NCBI RefSeq assembly: GCF_007558815.1
Contig: NZ_VLTJ01000028.1
Coordinates: 62,001-126,000, forward strand
DNA length: 64,000 nt
Reading direction: 5' to 3'
Source: Verticiella sediminum
GTDB taxonomy: Bacteria > Pseudomonadota > Gammaproteobacteria > Burkholderiales > Burkholderiaceae_B
The notes under the pieces were generated by a model. That model worked only from the letters and a program-made list of their open reading frames with translations, was not told the DNA's origin and made no database searches. The position numbers and the translations under genes are program-made. Shown here in pieces: positions 1 to 8,602 of this stretch; the stretch's first letter is position 1, and every line of letters begins with the position of its first letter.

Positions 1-1
1 G

Positions 2-445
2 CGCGACGCGGCGGCCAGCGTACCGGGCAATGCCGCGGGCGCTCCCATCGGCGACGCCGAGCCCACCGGCGACGTGCCGCAGCCCGGCGGCGAGGCGGTC
101 GCGCCGACCATCACCATCGACGACTTCGCCAAGGTGGACCTGCGCATCGCCAGGATCGTCGCCTGCGAGCATGTCGAAGGCGCGAAAAAACTGCTGCGCC
201 TGACCCTGGACGCCGGCGAAGGCCGCACGCGCAACGTGTTCTCGGGTATCCGCTCGGCCTACGAGCCCGAGCAGCTCGTCGGCAAGCTGACCGTGCTGGT
301 CGCCAACCTCGCGCCGCGCAAGATGAAGTTCGGCGTCTCCGAGGGCATGGTGCTGGCGGCCAGCGATGCCGACGAGAAGAACAACCCCGGCATCTACGTG
401 CTGGAGCCGTGGCCGGGCGCGCAGCCGGGCATGCGCGTGCGGTGA
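2..445 (+). CDS. metG: methionyl-tRNA synthetase, C-terminal part (5' end outside window)
   Basis: The frame is open from the first bases of the window, so this is the last 147 residues of a longer protein. An Ala/Gly/Pro-rich linker is followed by a domain starting near [12 protein letters not shown] and continuing through [18 protein letters not shown]. That is the EMAP-II/Arc1p-like OB-fold tRNA-binding domain at the C-terminus of dimeric bacterial MetRS, which raises tRNA affinity; the catalytic part lies upstream. A GTG at 74 is internal, not the start. The gene converges on the ridA-like gene with only 16 bases between stops and no obvious terminator. Its last ~85 bases occur again at 12285-12375. 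Confidence 0.9.
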   Translation, partial: RDAAASVPGNAAGAPIGDAEPTGDVPQPGGEAVAPTITIDDFAKVDLRIARIVACEHVEGAKKLLRLTLDAGEGRTRNVFSGIRSAYEPEQLVGKLTVLVANLAPRKMKFGVSEGMVLAASDADEKNNPGIYVLEPWPGAQPGMRVR

Positions 446-461
446 GAGCGTCCGGCGACGC

Positions 462-842
462 TCAGACCTCGGCGATGCACTCGATCTCGAGCAGGAACTT
501 GGGGTTGCCCATCGAGGCTGCGATCGTCGTCCGGGCGGGATACTGCCCTTCCTTGAAGTACGTCCGATAGATCGCGTTCATCCGGTCGAAGTCGTTGGCA
601 TCGGTCAGGATAACGTTGCTCTTGACCACCTTGTCGAGGCTGCTGCCCGCGGCTTCGAGCAGCGCCTTGAGGTTCGCCATCACCTGGTGCATCTGCGCTT
701 CGAAGTCGTTCTCGGCGATCTGCCGGTCGCCGTAGAACGCGGGCTGGCCGGAGACGAAGACCAGATTGCCGACCTTGACGGCCGGCGACAGCGGCGCCTT
801 GGGCGGGGTGACGAGAGGCGAGGTGATGATTTCCTTGGGCAT
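462..842 (-). CDS. RidA/YjgF family enamine/imine deaminase
   Basis: A 126-residue protein of normal RidA length. The conserved Arg104 lies in YPARTTIAA and the family core (GNLVFVSGQ near 25-33, KSNVILTD near 74) is present. RidA enzymes hydrolyse reactive enamine/imine intermediates to ketones and ammonia in the cytosol. The ATG at 842 has an AGGAG 6 bases upstream; a longer in-frame start exists but has no such site. It is the last gene of the operon, 41 bases after a Bug receptor gene. In this setting it may deaminate a pathway intermediate rather than do general housekeeping; that is inference. Confidence 0.85.
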   Translation of the reverse strand: MPKEIITSPLVTPPKAPLSPAVKVGNLVFVSGQPAFYGDRQIAENDFEAQMHQVMANLKALLEAAGSSLDKVVKSNVILTDANDFDRMNAIYRTYFKEGQYPARTTIAASMGNPKFLLEIECIAEV

Positions 843-883
843 GGCAAGCTCCTGGTTGGACAATGAAAGGGTGGATGCGGAAC

Positions 884-1852
884 TCATTGGCGAGCGCCGG
901 TTTCCTGGATCAACGTGGCCGCCTTGTCGATCTCCGCGGCCAGGTAGGGGGTGAAAGCCTCGGCGGCCATGGGCTCGGCCTGCAATCCGTGGCCGGACAG
1001 AAACGTCGTGAATGATGGTGTGCGCACTGCCTCGACGATGCTGCTGCTGATCGCACGCAAGGTGTCCGCGGGCACACCGGCCGGCGCAACCACGGCGAAC
1101 CAGGAGTTCGAGTAGAAGCCCGGCAAGCCGCTCTCTTCCAGGGTGGGTACGTCCGGCAACTGCGCCGCGCGCTGGGCGTCGGCCACGGCCACGGCTTGCA
1201 GGCGGCCCGATTGCAGATGCGGCAGCACGTCCGGCAGGTTGCTGAAGAGCAGGTCGACGTGCCCGCCCAGCAGGTCGTTCAGCGCTGGCGCCTGCCCTTT
1301 GTACGGGATGTGCGCAACGTCCACGCCGGCCTGCTGTTTGAGCATTTCCACCGCGAGATGGGGCGATGTGCCGGTCCCGAAGGAAGCAAAGCTCAACTGC
1401 CCGGGCTGCGCCTTGGCCAGGGCCAGCACGTCCCGCACGCTGGCCACCGGCAGATCCTGGCGGGCGACCAGCACGTGCGGCGTGTACGCCACCAGGGCGA
1501 CCGGCGCGAAGTCGGCGCGCGTGTCGTATGGCAGCTCGTCGAGCAGGCTGGCATTGATGGCGAAGCTGTTCGCCACCATGCCGATGGTGTGGCCGTCCGG
1601 CGCCGACTGCGCGATCTGGCGCGTGCCGATCGTCGTCCCTGCGCCCGGTTTGTTCTCCACGATCACGGGCTGGCGCCATGACTGGCTCAACCCCTGCGCC
1701 AACTGCCGGGCGACGGTGTCCATCGTGCCTCCCGCCGGGAACGGCACGATCAGGGTTACCGGCTTCTCCGGAAAGGCGGCCCAGGCGGGAACCGCCGCAG
1801 CCATCGACGCCAGGGCCAAGGCGGCGCCGGCGATCACGACAGGCAAGCTCAT
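884..1852 (-). CDS. Bug/TctC-type tripartite tricarboxylate transporter substrate-binding protein
   Basis: 322 residues. A signal peptide of about 26 residues (hydrophobic core ending VPAWA-A) is followed by the Bug hallmark FPEKPVTLIVPFPAGGTMD, then VIVENKPGAGTTIG and the HIPYKGQAPALNDLLGGHVDL segment. Bug proteins are periplasmic receptors, usually for carboxylates or aromatic acids, and often lack a linked TctAB membrane pair, as here. The ATG sits 2 bases after the TGA of the FAH-family gene, suggesting translational coupling. It is the second Bug gene of this operon, and the two are clearly different proteins, so they probably bind different ligands. Confidence 0.9.
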   Translation of the reverse strand: MSLPVVIAGAALALASMAAAVPAWAAFPEKPVTLIVPFPAGGTMDTVARQLAQGLSQSWRQPVIVENKPGAGTTIGTRQIAQSAPDGHTIGMVANSFAINASLLDELPYDTRADFAPVALVAYTPHVLVARQDLPVASVRDVLALAKAQPGQLSFASFGTGTSPHLAVEMLKQQAGVDVAHIPYKGQAPALNDLLGGHVDLLFSNLPDVLPHLQSGRLQAVAVADAQRAAQLPDVPTLEESGLPGFYSNSWFAVVAPAGVPADTLRAISSSIVEAVRTPSFTTFLSGHGLQAEPMAAEAFTPYLAAEIDKAATLIQETGARQ

Positions 1853-1854
1853 GG

Positions 1855-2766
1855 TCAAGCCCCCACGACGTTTTCGAGCCGGCCGATGCCGGCCACTTCG
1901 GCGACCATGCGGTCGCCCTCCTGCAGCCAGCACGGCGGTTTCATGCCCAGCGCGACGCCGGACGGCGTGCCCGTCGCGATGATGTCGCCCGGCTCCAGCG
2001 TCATGCCGCGCGAAAGTTCGGCGACGATGGTGGCGACGTCGAACAGCATGGACGACGTGTTCGCCTGCTGCCTGAGCTGCCCATTGACATGCATGGACAA
2101 GTCGAGATTGCCGGGGTCGGCGATCTCGTCCCGCGTCACGATGACAGGGCCGACGGGACAACTGGTGTCCAGGGATTTGCCCTTGAACCATTGACCGTGC
2201 AGGCTTTGCAGATCGCGCGCGCTGACATCGTTGACGATGGTGTAGCCGAAGACATGGGCCATGGCGTGCTCGCGTTGGATGTCGGCGCCGCCCTTGCCGA
2301 TCACGATGCCCAGTTCGACCTCGTAGTCCAACTGCCCGGTCACGCCGGCATGCCGCCTCACCCGGGCGCGATGGCCGACAACGCTGCTCGGCGGCTTGGT
2401 GAAGAACTCGATCGCCTTGGGGAAGTCGTCGGGATCGCGGCCCCGGGCGAGATTGCCTTCGATGATGTGTTCGCGATAGTTCCTGCCCACGCAGAACACA
2501 TTGCGCCCGACCCTCGGAATGGGCGCCAGCCATGTGACCTCGTCTGCCGGCAAGGCAGGCTGCGCCAGCGCGCGAGTCACCGGTACGAGCGCCTCGACGT
2601 GCCGCAATGCGGTTTCGCCCCCGGCGATCAGTTCGCCGACGCTGGCGGGGGCCGGGCCGACCGCATCGCCAGCTCGCCACGCGCTCGTCAGGTCGAGGAC
2701 GATGTCGCCCTCGTCAAGCAGCCCGAGCCGTGGCGTATCGCCGACGAGGTAGGTGAGCAACTTCAT
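1855..2766 (-). CDS. fumarylacetoacetate hydrolase (FAH) family protein
   Basis: 303 residues: a short N-terminal domain (about 1-75) and the FAH catalytic fold after it. The likely metal ligands are Glu149 and Glu151 in DYEVELG and Asp180 in IVNDVSARD. The GTPSG loop near the C-terminus is also typical. The family covers C-C bond hydrolases, decarboxylases and isomerases acting on 2-oxo/2-hydroxydienoate products, and also ureidoglycolate lyase. Behind an extradiol dioxygenase gene, the simplest reading is processing of the ring-cleavage product. It is separated by 101 bases from the gamma-glutamyltransferase gene upstream, one of the larger gaps in the operon. Confidence 0.88.
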   Translation of the reverse strand: MKLLTYLVGDTPRLGLLDEGDIVLDLTSAWRAGDAVGPAPASVGELIAGGETALRHVEALVPVTRALAQPALPADEVTWLAPIPRVGRNVFCVGRNYREHIIEGNLARGRDPDDFPKAIEFFTKPPSSVVGHRARVRRHAGVTGQLDYEVELGIVIGKGGADIQREHAMAHVFGYTIVNDVSARDLQSLHGQWFKGKSLDTSCPVGPVIVTRDEIADPGNLDLSMHVNGQLRQQANTSSMLFDVATIVAELSRGMTLEPGDIIATGTPSGVALGMKPPCWLQEGDRMVAEVAGIGRLENVVGA

Positions 2767-2867
2767 TCGTACGCTCCTGGTTGTGCAAAGGTTGAACGCA
2801 AAAACAAGGTCGGGACCGGCTGCACGCCGGCGCACCCGGGCAGCCGGGCCCGCCCGCCGCCGGCTTT

Positions 2868-4391
2868 TCAGCGCGTGATCGCACAGGCTTCGCGACGCAA
2901 GTCCGCTGCCGCCTCGAGCACGCCCTGCGGCAAGCGCCGGACGGCCTTGATCGAGCCGAAATAGAAGGGATGCAGGGAATCCGTGGTCACCGCCAGCCCG
3001 CTCGCGCGCAGCGCCTCGACCACGGCGGCGGAAAAGCCGGGCTCGCACATGACCTCGCCATCGCGCGACAGGCTCCAGCGCGGCGCATCGACGGCGGCGG
3101 GCAGGGACATGCCGTCCAGCAGGACATTGCCGATGCACTGCACCCCGGTGGTGGTCTGGCTCACGCCGCCCGGCGATACGGCGTAGAGCACCGGCTCGCC
3201 ACCGGCCTGCACGATGTAGGGATTCAGCGTGTGGACCGGCCGCTTGCCCGGCGCGAGCCGGTTGTGGGCAGCCGGGTCCAGACTGAACTCGTACAGGCGG
3301 TTGTTCATCAGGATGCCGGTGCCGGGGTCGACGCAGCCGCTGCCGAATGGCTGGAACACGCTCTGCAGCATCACCAGGCCGTTGCCCTGGGCGTCGGCGA
3401 GCACGATGCCCGCCGTGTCGCCCGGGTCGCCATCGCGGTGCTCGCGCGGATCGCCGAGGCGCGCGCTCGGCTCGGCGGGCGATGGCCATGGCCAGGCGGC
3501 GCCAGGGTCCGCCACCCGGTCGCGCAGGCGCGGCAGCCAGCGGCTGGCTTCCATGATCTGGGTGTACAGGCGCGCTTCGCGCGCCTCGCCCAGCACGGGC
3601 TGCAACCGGGCCAACTGGGCGAGCATCAGCACGCCCACCGAGTTCGGCGGCATCACGCTGACCTTCCATTCGCCATAGGACTGGCTGACCGGCTCGGACC
3701 ACGCCGCCCGCACGGCGGCGAGATCCTCGCGCCCCATCAAGGCGCCGACCGATTCGGCATAGGCGCACAGCCGCTGTGCCACGGCGCCGCGATAGAACGC
3801 ATCCGCGCCTTCCATGGCGACGGCGCTCAGGGTCTCGGCCAGCGCCGGTTGTCGATACAGGCTGCCGGCGCACCGATCCTGGCCCTCGGCAAGAAAGGCC
3901 TGCGCGAAGCCCGGCTGGCGCCGCACCTCGGGCTTGGCGTTGCCCAGATTGCGTGCCAGCTCGCTGGAAAAACCCATGCCCTGCCCGGCCAGCGCAATCG
4001 CCGGGGCCAGCAGCTCGCGCCACGGGGTACGCCCGTGCGCCGCGTGGGCCTCGGCCCAGAACCGCACCAGTCCCGGCACGACCCAGGTATGCGGCCCGCG
4101 TGCCGGAATGCCGTCGGGAAAACGCGCCGGTTCGGCTGCGGCAGGCGCCACGCCCGAGCCGTTGAGCGCATGCAGACGGCGGCTGGACGCGTCGTAGGTC
4201 AGCATCATTGCGCAGCCACCCAGCGACGTGGCGTGCGGCAACGCGACCGCGAGCACGGCGGAGGCCGCGAGCATCGCGTCGACCAGCGTGCCATTCGCGT
4301 CGAGCACGTCGGCGGCGGCCTGCGAGGCCAGGTGATGGCCGGTGGAAACGGCGTAGCGTGTGCCGAAGGCACTGGCGCGGGATCGGCTCAT
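2868..4391 (-). CDS. gamma-glutamyltransferase family protein (Ntn hydrolase)
   Basis: 507 residues, near the usual 520-580 of the family. The N-terminal half carries the large-subunit fold (VSTGHHLASQAA, LGGCAMM). The small-subunit start is near Thr326 in GDTAGIVLAD, the expected autocleavage nucleophile, followed by GSGCVDPGTGILMNN and the APGKRPVHTLNP loop. No signal peptide is seen, so it is probably cytoplasmic, like YwrD-type members. Family members make or cleave gamma-glutamyl amides or act as cephalosporin acylases. In this operon it could hydrolyse an amide formed after ring opening; the true substrate is unknown. It starts 4 bases after the CoxG-like gene ends. Confidence 0.82.
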   Translation of the reverse strand: MSRSRASAFGTRYAVSTGHHLASQAAADVLDANGTLVDAMLAASAVLAVALPHATSLGGCAMMLTYDASSRRLHALNGSGVAPAAAEPARFPDGIPARGPHTWVVPGLVRFWAEAHAAHGRTPWRELLAPAIALAGQGMGFSSELARNLGNAKPEVRRQPGFAQAFLAEGQDRCAGSLYRQPALAETLSAVAMEGADAFYRGAVAQRLCAYAESVGALMGREDLAAVRAAWSEPVSQSYGEWKVSVMPPNSVGVLMLAQLARLQPVLGEAREARLYTQIMEASRWLPRLRDRVADPGAAWPWPSPAEPSARLGDPREHRDGDPGDTAGIVLADAQGNGLVMLQSVFQPFGSGCVDPGTGILMNNRLYEFSLDPAAHNRLAPGKRPVHTLNPYIVQAGGEPVLYAVSPGGVSQTTTGVQCIGNVLLDGMSLPAAVDAPRWSLSRDGEVMCEPGFSAAVVEALRASGLAVTTDSLHPFYFGSIKAVRRLPQGVLEAAADLRREACAITR

Positions 4392-4395
4392 GGCG

Positions 4396-5007
4396 TCAGA
4401 AGAGAAGATGGGCGAGGACGGTGCCGGCGAAGCAGCCGACACCGCAGGCCACCGGCAGCCACCAGGTGTGCGTGGCGCTGGCTGCCGGCGCGGCGTCGGA
4501 TGCCCCGACCCACGGCGACGTGCCCGCCGCGGCCTGCGCTGGCGCGGCCGCGGTGGCGGATTGGGCCGGCGCCGCAAGCCGGCGCTGCACGCTCTCGAAG
4601 AAGCGCTCCGAGAACTTGCGCGCCGCGCTGTCGATCAACCGGCTGCCGAGCTGGGCGATCTTGCCGCTGATCCGCGTCTCGGCGGAATACGAGAGCAGCG
4701 TGCCGCCCTCGATGTCCGAGAGCGCGATGCGGATGCGGCCCTGCGCGGAACCGGCCATGCCGCCATTGCCCTCGCCGACCAGCACGTAGGACTCCATCGG
4801 CGTATCGACCTCGCGCCGGAAGCCGACGTCGAAGGAAGCCTTGACCGGCCCGACCGCGCTCACCAGCGTTGCGGTATAGGCGTCGTCGGCCGTGGCCTGC
4901 AGGGCCTTGCAGTCGGGAATGGTCGCACGCAGGAAGTCCGCATCGTTCAAGGCACGCCACACCGTCGCGCGATCCGCCGCGAGTGTCTTGCTGCCTTCGA
5001 TCAGCAT
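4396..5007 (-). CDS. CoxG-like SRPBCC protein with C-terminal membrane anchor
   Basis: 203 residues. Residues 1-145 match the CoxG (carbon monoxide dehydrogenase subunit G) branch of the SRPBCC fold, for example VWRALNDADFLRATIPDC and the GKIAQLGSRLID segment. An Ala/Pro-rich linker follows, then one C-terminal hydrophobic helix (WWLPVACGVGCFAG...). In carboxydotrophs CoxG tethers the Mo hydroxylase to the membrane; a similar docking role for the Mo enzyme encoded here is inferred. The start overlaps the end of the FAD monooxygenase gene by 7 bases. Confidence 0.85.
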   Translation of the reverse strand: MLIEGSKTLAADRATVWRALNDADFLRATIPDCKALQATADDAYTATLVSAVGPVKASFDVGFRREVDTPMESYVLVGEGNGGMAGSAQGRIRIALSDIEGGTLLSYSAETRISGKIAQLGSRLIDSAARKFSERFFESVQRRLAAPAQSATAAAPAQAAAGTSPWVGASDAAPAASATHTWWLPVACGVGCFAGTVLAHLLF

Positions 5008-6152
5008 GCCTGCACCTGCGACGGCACCGGGATACCCGCCAGGCGCAGGCCGTGGTCGGCCACCCGCATGCGGTCGTTCAGGAAGCGGAAGCGGCCGAAA
5101 CCCCACACCACCAGGGGACGCAGAAAGCCCAGGGCTTGCGGGCAGCCGCGCGTGAACGAGTCGTAGCGGCAGGCCCAGGCCTGCGTGCGGTCGCTGATGA
5201 AGCGCACGCGCCGCTCCCAGTCCCGCAGCGCGGCGGGCACGTCGGCGGCACCCTGCAACAGGCTCGCCAGCGCGTAGGCGTTCATCAGGGTCAGGCCCGC
5301 GCCCTGGCCCAGCGTGGGCGGCAGGCCATGGGCCGCATCGCCGAGGATGGCCACGTTGCCGACGGCCCATTTGGGGCATTTCACGATGCCGTAGGGATAT
5401 TGGGTGGCGGGCGCCTCGGCAAGCTCGACGAAGAGTTCCCGCAGCAGCGGAAAGCGCCGCGACCAGTCCTCCACGTCCAGCGGCAGCCGGGCCGCCGCCT
5501 GGTCGGCGAACGGTGCCACCATATAGACGTAGGTGTGGTCCTTGCCCGCCGGCGTCACGCCGATGCGGCGGTTGCCGGACCAGTGCTCGACCGTCCTCGC
5601 CTGCGGCGTGAAGCGCCGCGTGGGAATCAGGAAGCGGTCGATCAGGGTCGGCAGCTCGGTGAAGCCGCCGCCGACGTTCAGGGACGTGCGCACGGCCGAA
5701 TGCACCCCGTCTGCGCCGACCACCAGGTCGGCCTCGAACTTGCCGTTCTCGGTCAGCAGCGCGCCGCCGTGCACGCCGCGCACCCGCGAGTGGGTGCGCA
5801 CCTGCACCCCGGCATCCAGGGCCACGTCGCGCAGCCCCTCGATGAGGGTCTGGCGCGCGAAGGTGTGCACGCGGGAAGCGCCCGCCAGGCGGCGCTGCTG
5901 CTTCACGGTACCGTCGGCGAACTGGATCTGCGCGAACTCGAGCTCGGTGCCGAGCGGCTGGATGCGCGCCATCACGCCCAGGTTCTCCAGCACTTCCAGG
6001 CTGTTGTTCTTGATGTAGATGCCGGCGCCGACCTCGCGGATCTCCGCGCCCTGCTCGTGCACCTGCACCTGCCAGCCCTGGCGCGCGAGCAGCGCCCCGA
6101 GCGCCAGGCCGCCGATGCCGCCACCGGCGATTTCTGCTTTGCGTTTGCTCAT
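5001..6152 (-). CDS. FAD-dependent aromatic monooxygenase (class A flavoprotein hydroxylase)
   Basis: 383 residues. The dinucleotide-binding GGGIGG motif is at residues 10-15, the DG motif is GADGVHSAVR, and the second FAD motif is GDAAHGLPPTLGQGAG near 280. Size and motifs fit single-component salicylate/6-hydroxynicotinate-type hydroxylases (NicC-like), which hydroxylate an already hydroxylated ring, often with decarboxylation, using NAD(P)H. It overlaps the dioxygenase gene by 4 bases (ATGA) and lies between Mo-hydroxylase and ring-cleavage functions, so it probably makes the dihydroxylated ring that the LigB-type enzyme opens. The exact substrate cannot be read from the sequence. Confidence 0.85.
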   Translation of the reverse strand: MSKRKAEIAGGGIGGLALGALLARQGWQVQVHEQGAEIREVGAGIYIKNNSLEVLENLGVMARIQPLGTELEFAQIQFADGTVKQQRRLAGASRVHTFARQTLIEGLRDVALDAGVQVRTHSRVRGVHGGALLTENGKFEADLVVGADGVHSAVRTSLNVGGGFTELPTLIDRFLIPTRRFTPQARTVEHWSGNRRIGVTPAGKDHTYVYMVAPFADQAAARLPLDVEDWSRRFPLLRELFVELAEAPATQYPYGIVKCPKWAVGNVAILGDAAHGLPPTLGQGAGLTLMNAYALASLLQGAADVPAALRDWERRVRFISDRTQAWACRYDSFTRGCPQALGFLRPLVVWGFGRFRFLNDRMRVADHGLRLAGIPVPSQVQAC

Positions 6153-7255
6153 GATGATCTCACTCGAGAAAGTTGCCGCTCGCGCGCCAGGCGCAGTTGC
6201 ATCGCGGCGCCGGACGTCAGCAAGGCGTGGATCGAAAACTCATCCCGCAGACGCTCGGCGTCCATGGCGAGCAGCGCGGCGCGCTCGTCGACCGCCAGCG
6301 CGAAGCCGTCGCAGTAGGCGGCCGGGTCGTCCAGGAAGCGCTCGGCCGCCGCCGCCTCGGTGCGCAGGCGAAACACGGCCTCGACCAGTTGGCTGCGCCG
6401 GGCCGGCAAGGCCGGGTAGATCAGGGGCTCGGCCGCCTGCGGCTCGGTCAGGTCCCAGGCATGCACGCTATAGGTGTGGTGCCAGGACGGCTCGAACGCT
6501 GCGACGAAGGGTTTGCGATTGCCCACGGCGCCTGCGGCGGCCAGCGTCATGCGCAATTCGACGTTGCCGGTGCGGTCCAGCGTCTGGCTGTCGTAGCCCA
6601 GCAGGTGCGCCAGGTTGCCGGCGCTCATCTGCTCGAAGAGCACGCGGTCGGTGTCCACGTCGGGCCTCGGATAGTGCGCCGTGCCCGGATAGTGGGACAG
6701 GCCGCCGCTCGCGATCAGCACCGCACGGCGTCCCAGGCGCTGCACCGCGCGCGCCAGCGCCTGTCCGAACGCGTGGCAGCGCACGGGCGAAGGCTGGGGC
6801 GGCACGTACGCATTCATGAAGATCGCCGTCATGGGCGTTTCGCGGTCGAAGCCCATGAATTCGTAGGGAATCGTGAAAGCCGTGGGCAGCTTCGCGCCCA
6901 GGGTGAAGGCGAGATCGAAGCCCTCCTCTTCCATGGCGCCGACCAGCGCATAGCCCATGCTGTCGTCCAGCCGCCAGGGCCCGCGGTGCTTGTGCATGCC
7001 ATCGGCGACATCGGCCGCATGCACGCAGAACGGCGGCACCGAATGCGTCACGAAGTGATCGCCGTGATCGTTGGAGACGACGATGATGCAATCGGGTTCG
7101 AGGGCGCGCAGGCGCTCGCCGGCCTGCGCCATGACCTCGCGCACGCGCTCGACCTGTGCGAGGTCTTCGGTATCCGGACGCGACAGGAACTGCGGCGCGT
7201 GCGGCACAGCCGCAACGCCGACGATGCCGCTGCGGCGGGACGATGGGTGGTTCAT
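6149..7255 (-). CDS. class III extradiol ring-cleavage dioxygenase, LigB-type with LigA-like C-terminal part
   Basis: 368 residues. The N-terminal ~270 residues form a LigB-type catalytic domain with the expected iron-binding region: VPHAPQF near residue 18, the SNDHGDHF segment, and ASGGLSHYPG. The C-terminal ~75 residues (FLDDPAAYCDGFALAVDERAA...) resemble the small LigA subunit, so both parts seem to sit on one chain, as in gallate dioxygenase. Such enzymes open catechol-type rings next to the hydroxyls with Fe(II) and O2. The ATG overlaps the TGA of the 2Fe-2S subunit gene by 4 bases. A 2,5-dihydroxypyridine dioxygenase of the NicX type is excluded because that family has a different fold. 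Confidence 0.83.
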   Translation of the reverse strand: MNHPSSRRSGIVGVAAVPHAPQFLSRPDTEDLAQVERVREVMAQAGERLRALEPDCIIVVSNDHGDHFVTHSVPPFCVHAADVADGMHKHRGPWRLDDSMGYALVGAMEEEGFDLAFTLGAKLPTAFTIPYEFMGFDRETPMTAIFMNAYVPPQPSPVRCHAFGQALARAVQRLGRRAVLIASGGLSHYPGTAHYPRPDVDTDRVLFEQMSAGNLAHLLGYDSQTLDRTGNVELRMTLAAAGAVGNRKPFVAAFEPSWHHTYSVHAWDLTEPQAAEPLIYPALPARRSQLVEAVFRLRTEAAAAERFLDDPAAYCDGFALAVDERAALLAMDAERLRDEFSIHALLTSGAAMQLRLARERQLSRVRSS

Positions 7256-7758
7256 GTCGCCAACTCCTCCAGGGATTCCGCCACCGCGCGCACCATGCCC
7301 TGGTAGCCGGTGCAGCGGCAGACGTTGCCGCACAGCGCGGCGCGGATGTCTTTCTCGTTCATAGGCACGCCGCGCGTGAGCAGGTCGTGCCCCGTCACCA
7401 TCACGCCTGGCGTGCAGTAGCCGCACTGCAGGCCGTGGCAGCGGTTCAGCGCCGTTTTCAGCACGGTGGCGCGTTCATCGGTCAGCCCTTCCAGCGTGAC
7501 GATCCGGGCGCCCTCGCACGAGGCCGCCAGCGTCAGGCACGAGCGCACGACCTCGCCGTCGAGCTTGACGTTGCAGGCACCGCAGACACCATGCTCGCAG
7601 CCCAGGTGCACTGAGGTCGTTCCGGCCTGTTCGCGCAGGGCATCGGCCAGCGTGACGTTGGCCTCGACGTGGAGCACGCGCTCCTGGCCGTTGACCGACA
7701 ACCGTATCGCCAGCCGCGGCGCTTCCTGCGCCGGCGCGTCGAAGGTGGATTCAGACAT
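7252..7758 (-). CDS. xanthine dehydrogenase-family small subunit, (2Fe-2S)2 protein
   Basis: 168 residues, normal for the CoxS/CutS family. The plant-type ferredoxin cluster is bound by Cys54, Cys59, Cys62 and Cys74 (GCEHGVCGAC...C), and the second cluster by Cys112, Cys115, Cys147 and Cys149 (CGYC, CRC). It carries electrons from the molybdenum centre to FAD in the three-subunit hydroxylase. It overlaps the FAD-subunit gene by 8 bases and the dioxygenase gene by 4, so the genes are tightly coupled. The 2Fe-2S, FAD and Mo subunit genes lie together, as in CO dehydrogenase, quinoline oxidoreductase and nicotine dehydrogenase loci. Confidence 0.93.
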   Translation of the reverse strand: MSESTFDAPAQEAPRLAIRLSVNGQERVLHVEANVTLADALREQAGTTSVHLGCEHGVCGACNVKLDGEVVRSCLTLAASCEGARIVTLEGLTDERATVLKTALNRCHGLQCGYCTPGVMVTGHDLLTRGVPMNEKDIRAALCGNVCRCTGYQGMVRAVAESLEELAT

Positions 7759-8602
7759 CGACGGTCTCCTGCGCCGCGATTGCGGCGCGTATCAGGTTCA
7801 CGGCGTGCCGATGCACGTCGGCCCGCCCGGCGTCCGGGCATAGCTGCCGTATCTCGGCGCTCGCGCAGTCGAACAACTCAGGACTGGCCGGCGCCATGCC
7901 GCCATCGAGCAACGCGGCGCTCTGCGTCAACGCAACGGGCTTGGGCGGGACTGCGCCCAGCCAGCAGGCCCAGGCCCCGTCGGCATCGCGCAACACCACA
8001 GCGGCACTGCTCGCGAACTCCCCCGCCCGGTGCATCAGCTTGCCGCGGCCCCAGGCCCGCAAGGCCGCGGTGCGCGCCGGAATATGGATATGCGTGAGCA
8101 GCTCGTCGATCGCGAGATCCGACTCCAGCGGGCCGAGCAGGAAGTCCTGCACCGGCAGACGGCGTACGCCCCGGTGGCTGCGCAGCTCGACTTCGGCGCC
8201 CAGGGCGCACAGAAGCAGCGGCCAATCCGCCGCAGGGTCGGCATGGACCAGGCTGCCGCCGACCGTTCCTCGCGTACGGACCGCCGGGAACGCGATCTCG
8301 GCGGCATGCGCAGCGAGCAGCGCGGCCAAGGGCGATGAGGACGCAAGGCCGGCCAGCATGGCGTGGGTGCACATGGCGCCCAGCCGCACGGAACCGTCCG
8401 GGCCGGCTTCGGGCAGGGCGCGCAGCTCGTCGATCCGGTTCAGGTCGAGCAGCACCTCGGGGCGCGCCAGCCGATAGCGCATGGTCGCGAGCAGGCTCTG
8501 TCCACCCGCCAGCGCCTTGGCGTCGCTGCCCAGCGCCGCCATCAGCGCCACGGCCTCGTCCAGCGTGCGGGCGCGGCGGTAATCGAAATACGGCAGTTTC
8601 AT
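7751..8602 (-). CDS. xanthine dehydrogenase-family FAD-binding subunit (CoxM-type)
   Basis: 283 residues. FAD-binding signatures are AGGQS at 32-36 and RTRGTVGGSLVHADPAADWP near 110, as in CoxM and the middle subunits of related Mo hydroxylases. It accepts electrons from the 2Fe-2S subunit and passes them to the quinone pool or another acceptor. The ATG at 8602 lies inside the last codons of the large-subunit gene (4-base overlap). Nothing appears missing. Confidence 0.92.
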   Translation of the reverse strand: MKLPYFDYRRARTLDEAVALMAALGSDAKALAGGQSLLATMRYRLARPEVLLDLNRIDELRALPEAGPDGSVRLGAMCTHAMLAGLASSSPLAALLAAHAAEIAFPAVRTRGTVGGSLVHADPAADWPLLLCALGAEVELRSHRGVRRLPVQDFLLGPLESDLAIDELLTHIHIPARTAALRAWGRGKLMHRAGEFASSAAVVLRDADGAWACWLGAVPPKPVALTQSAALLDGGMAPASPELFDCASAEIRQLCPDAGRADVHRHAVNLIRAAIAAQETVDV

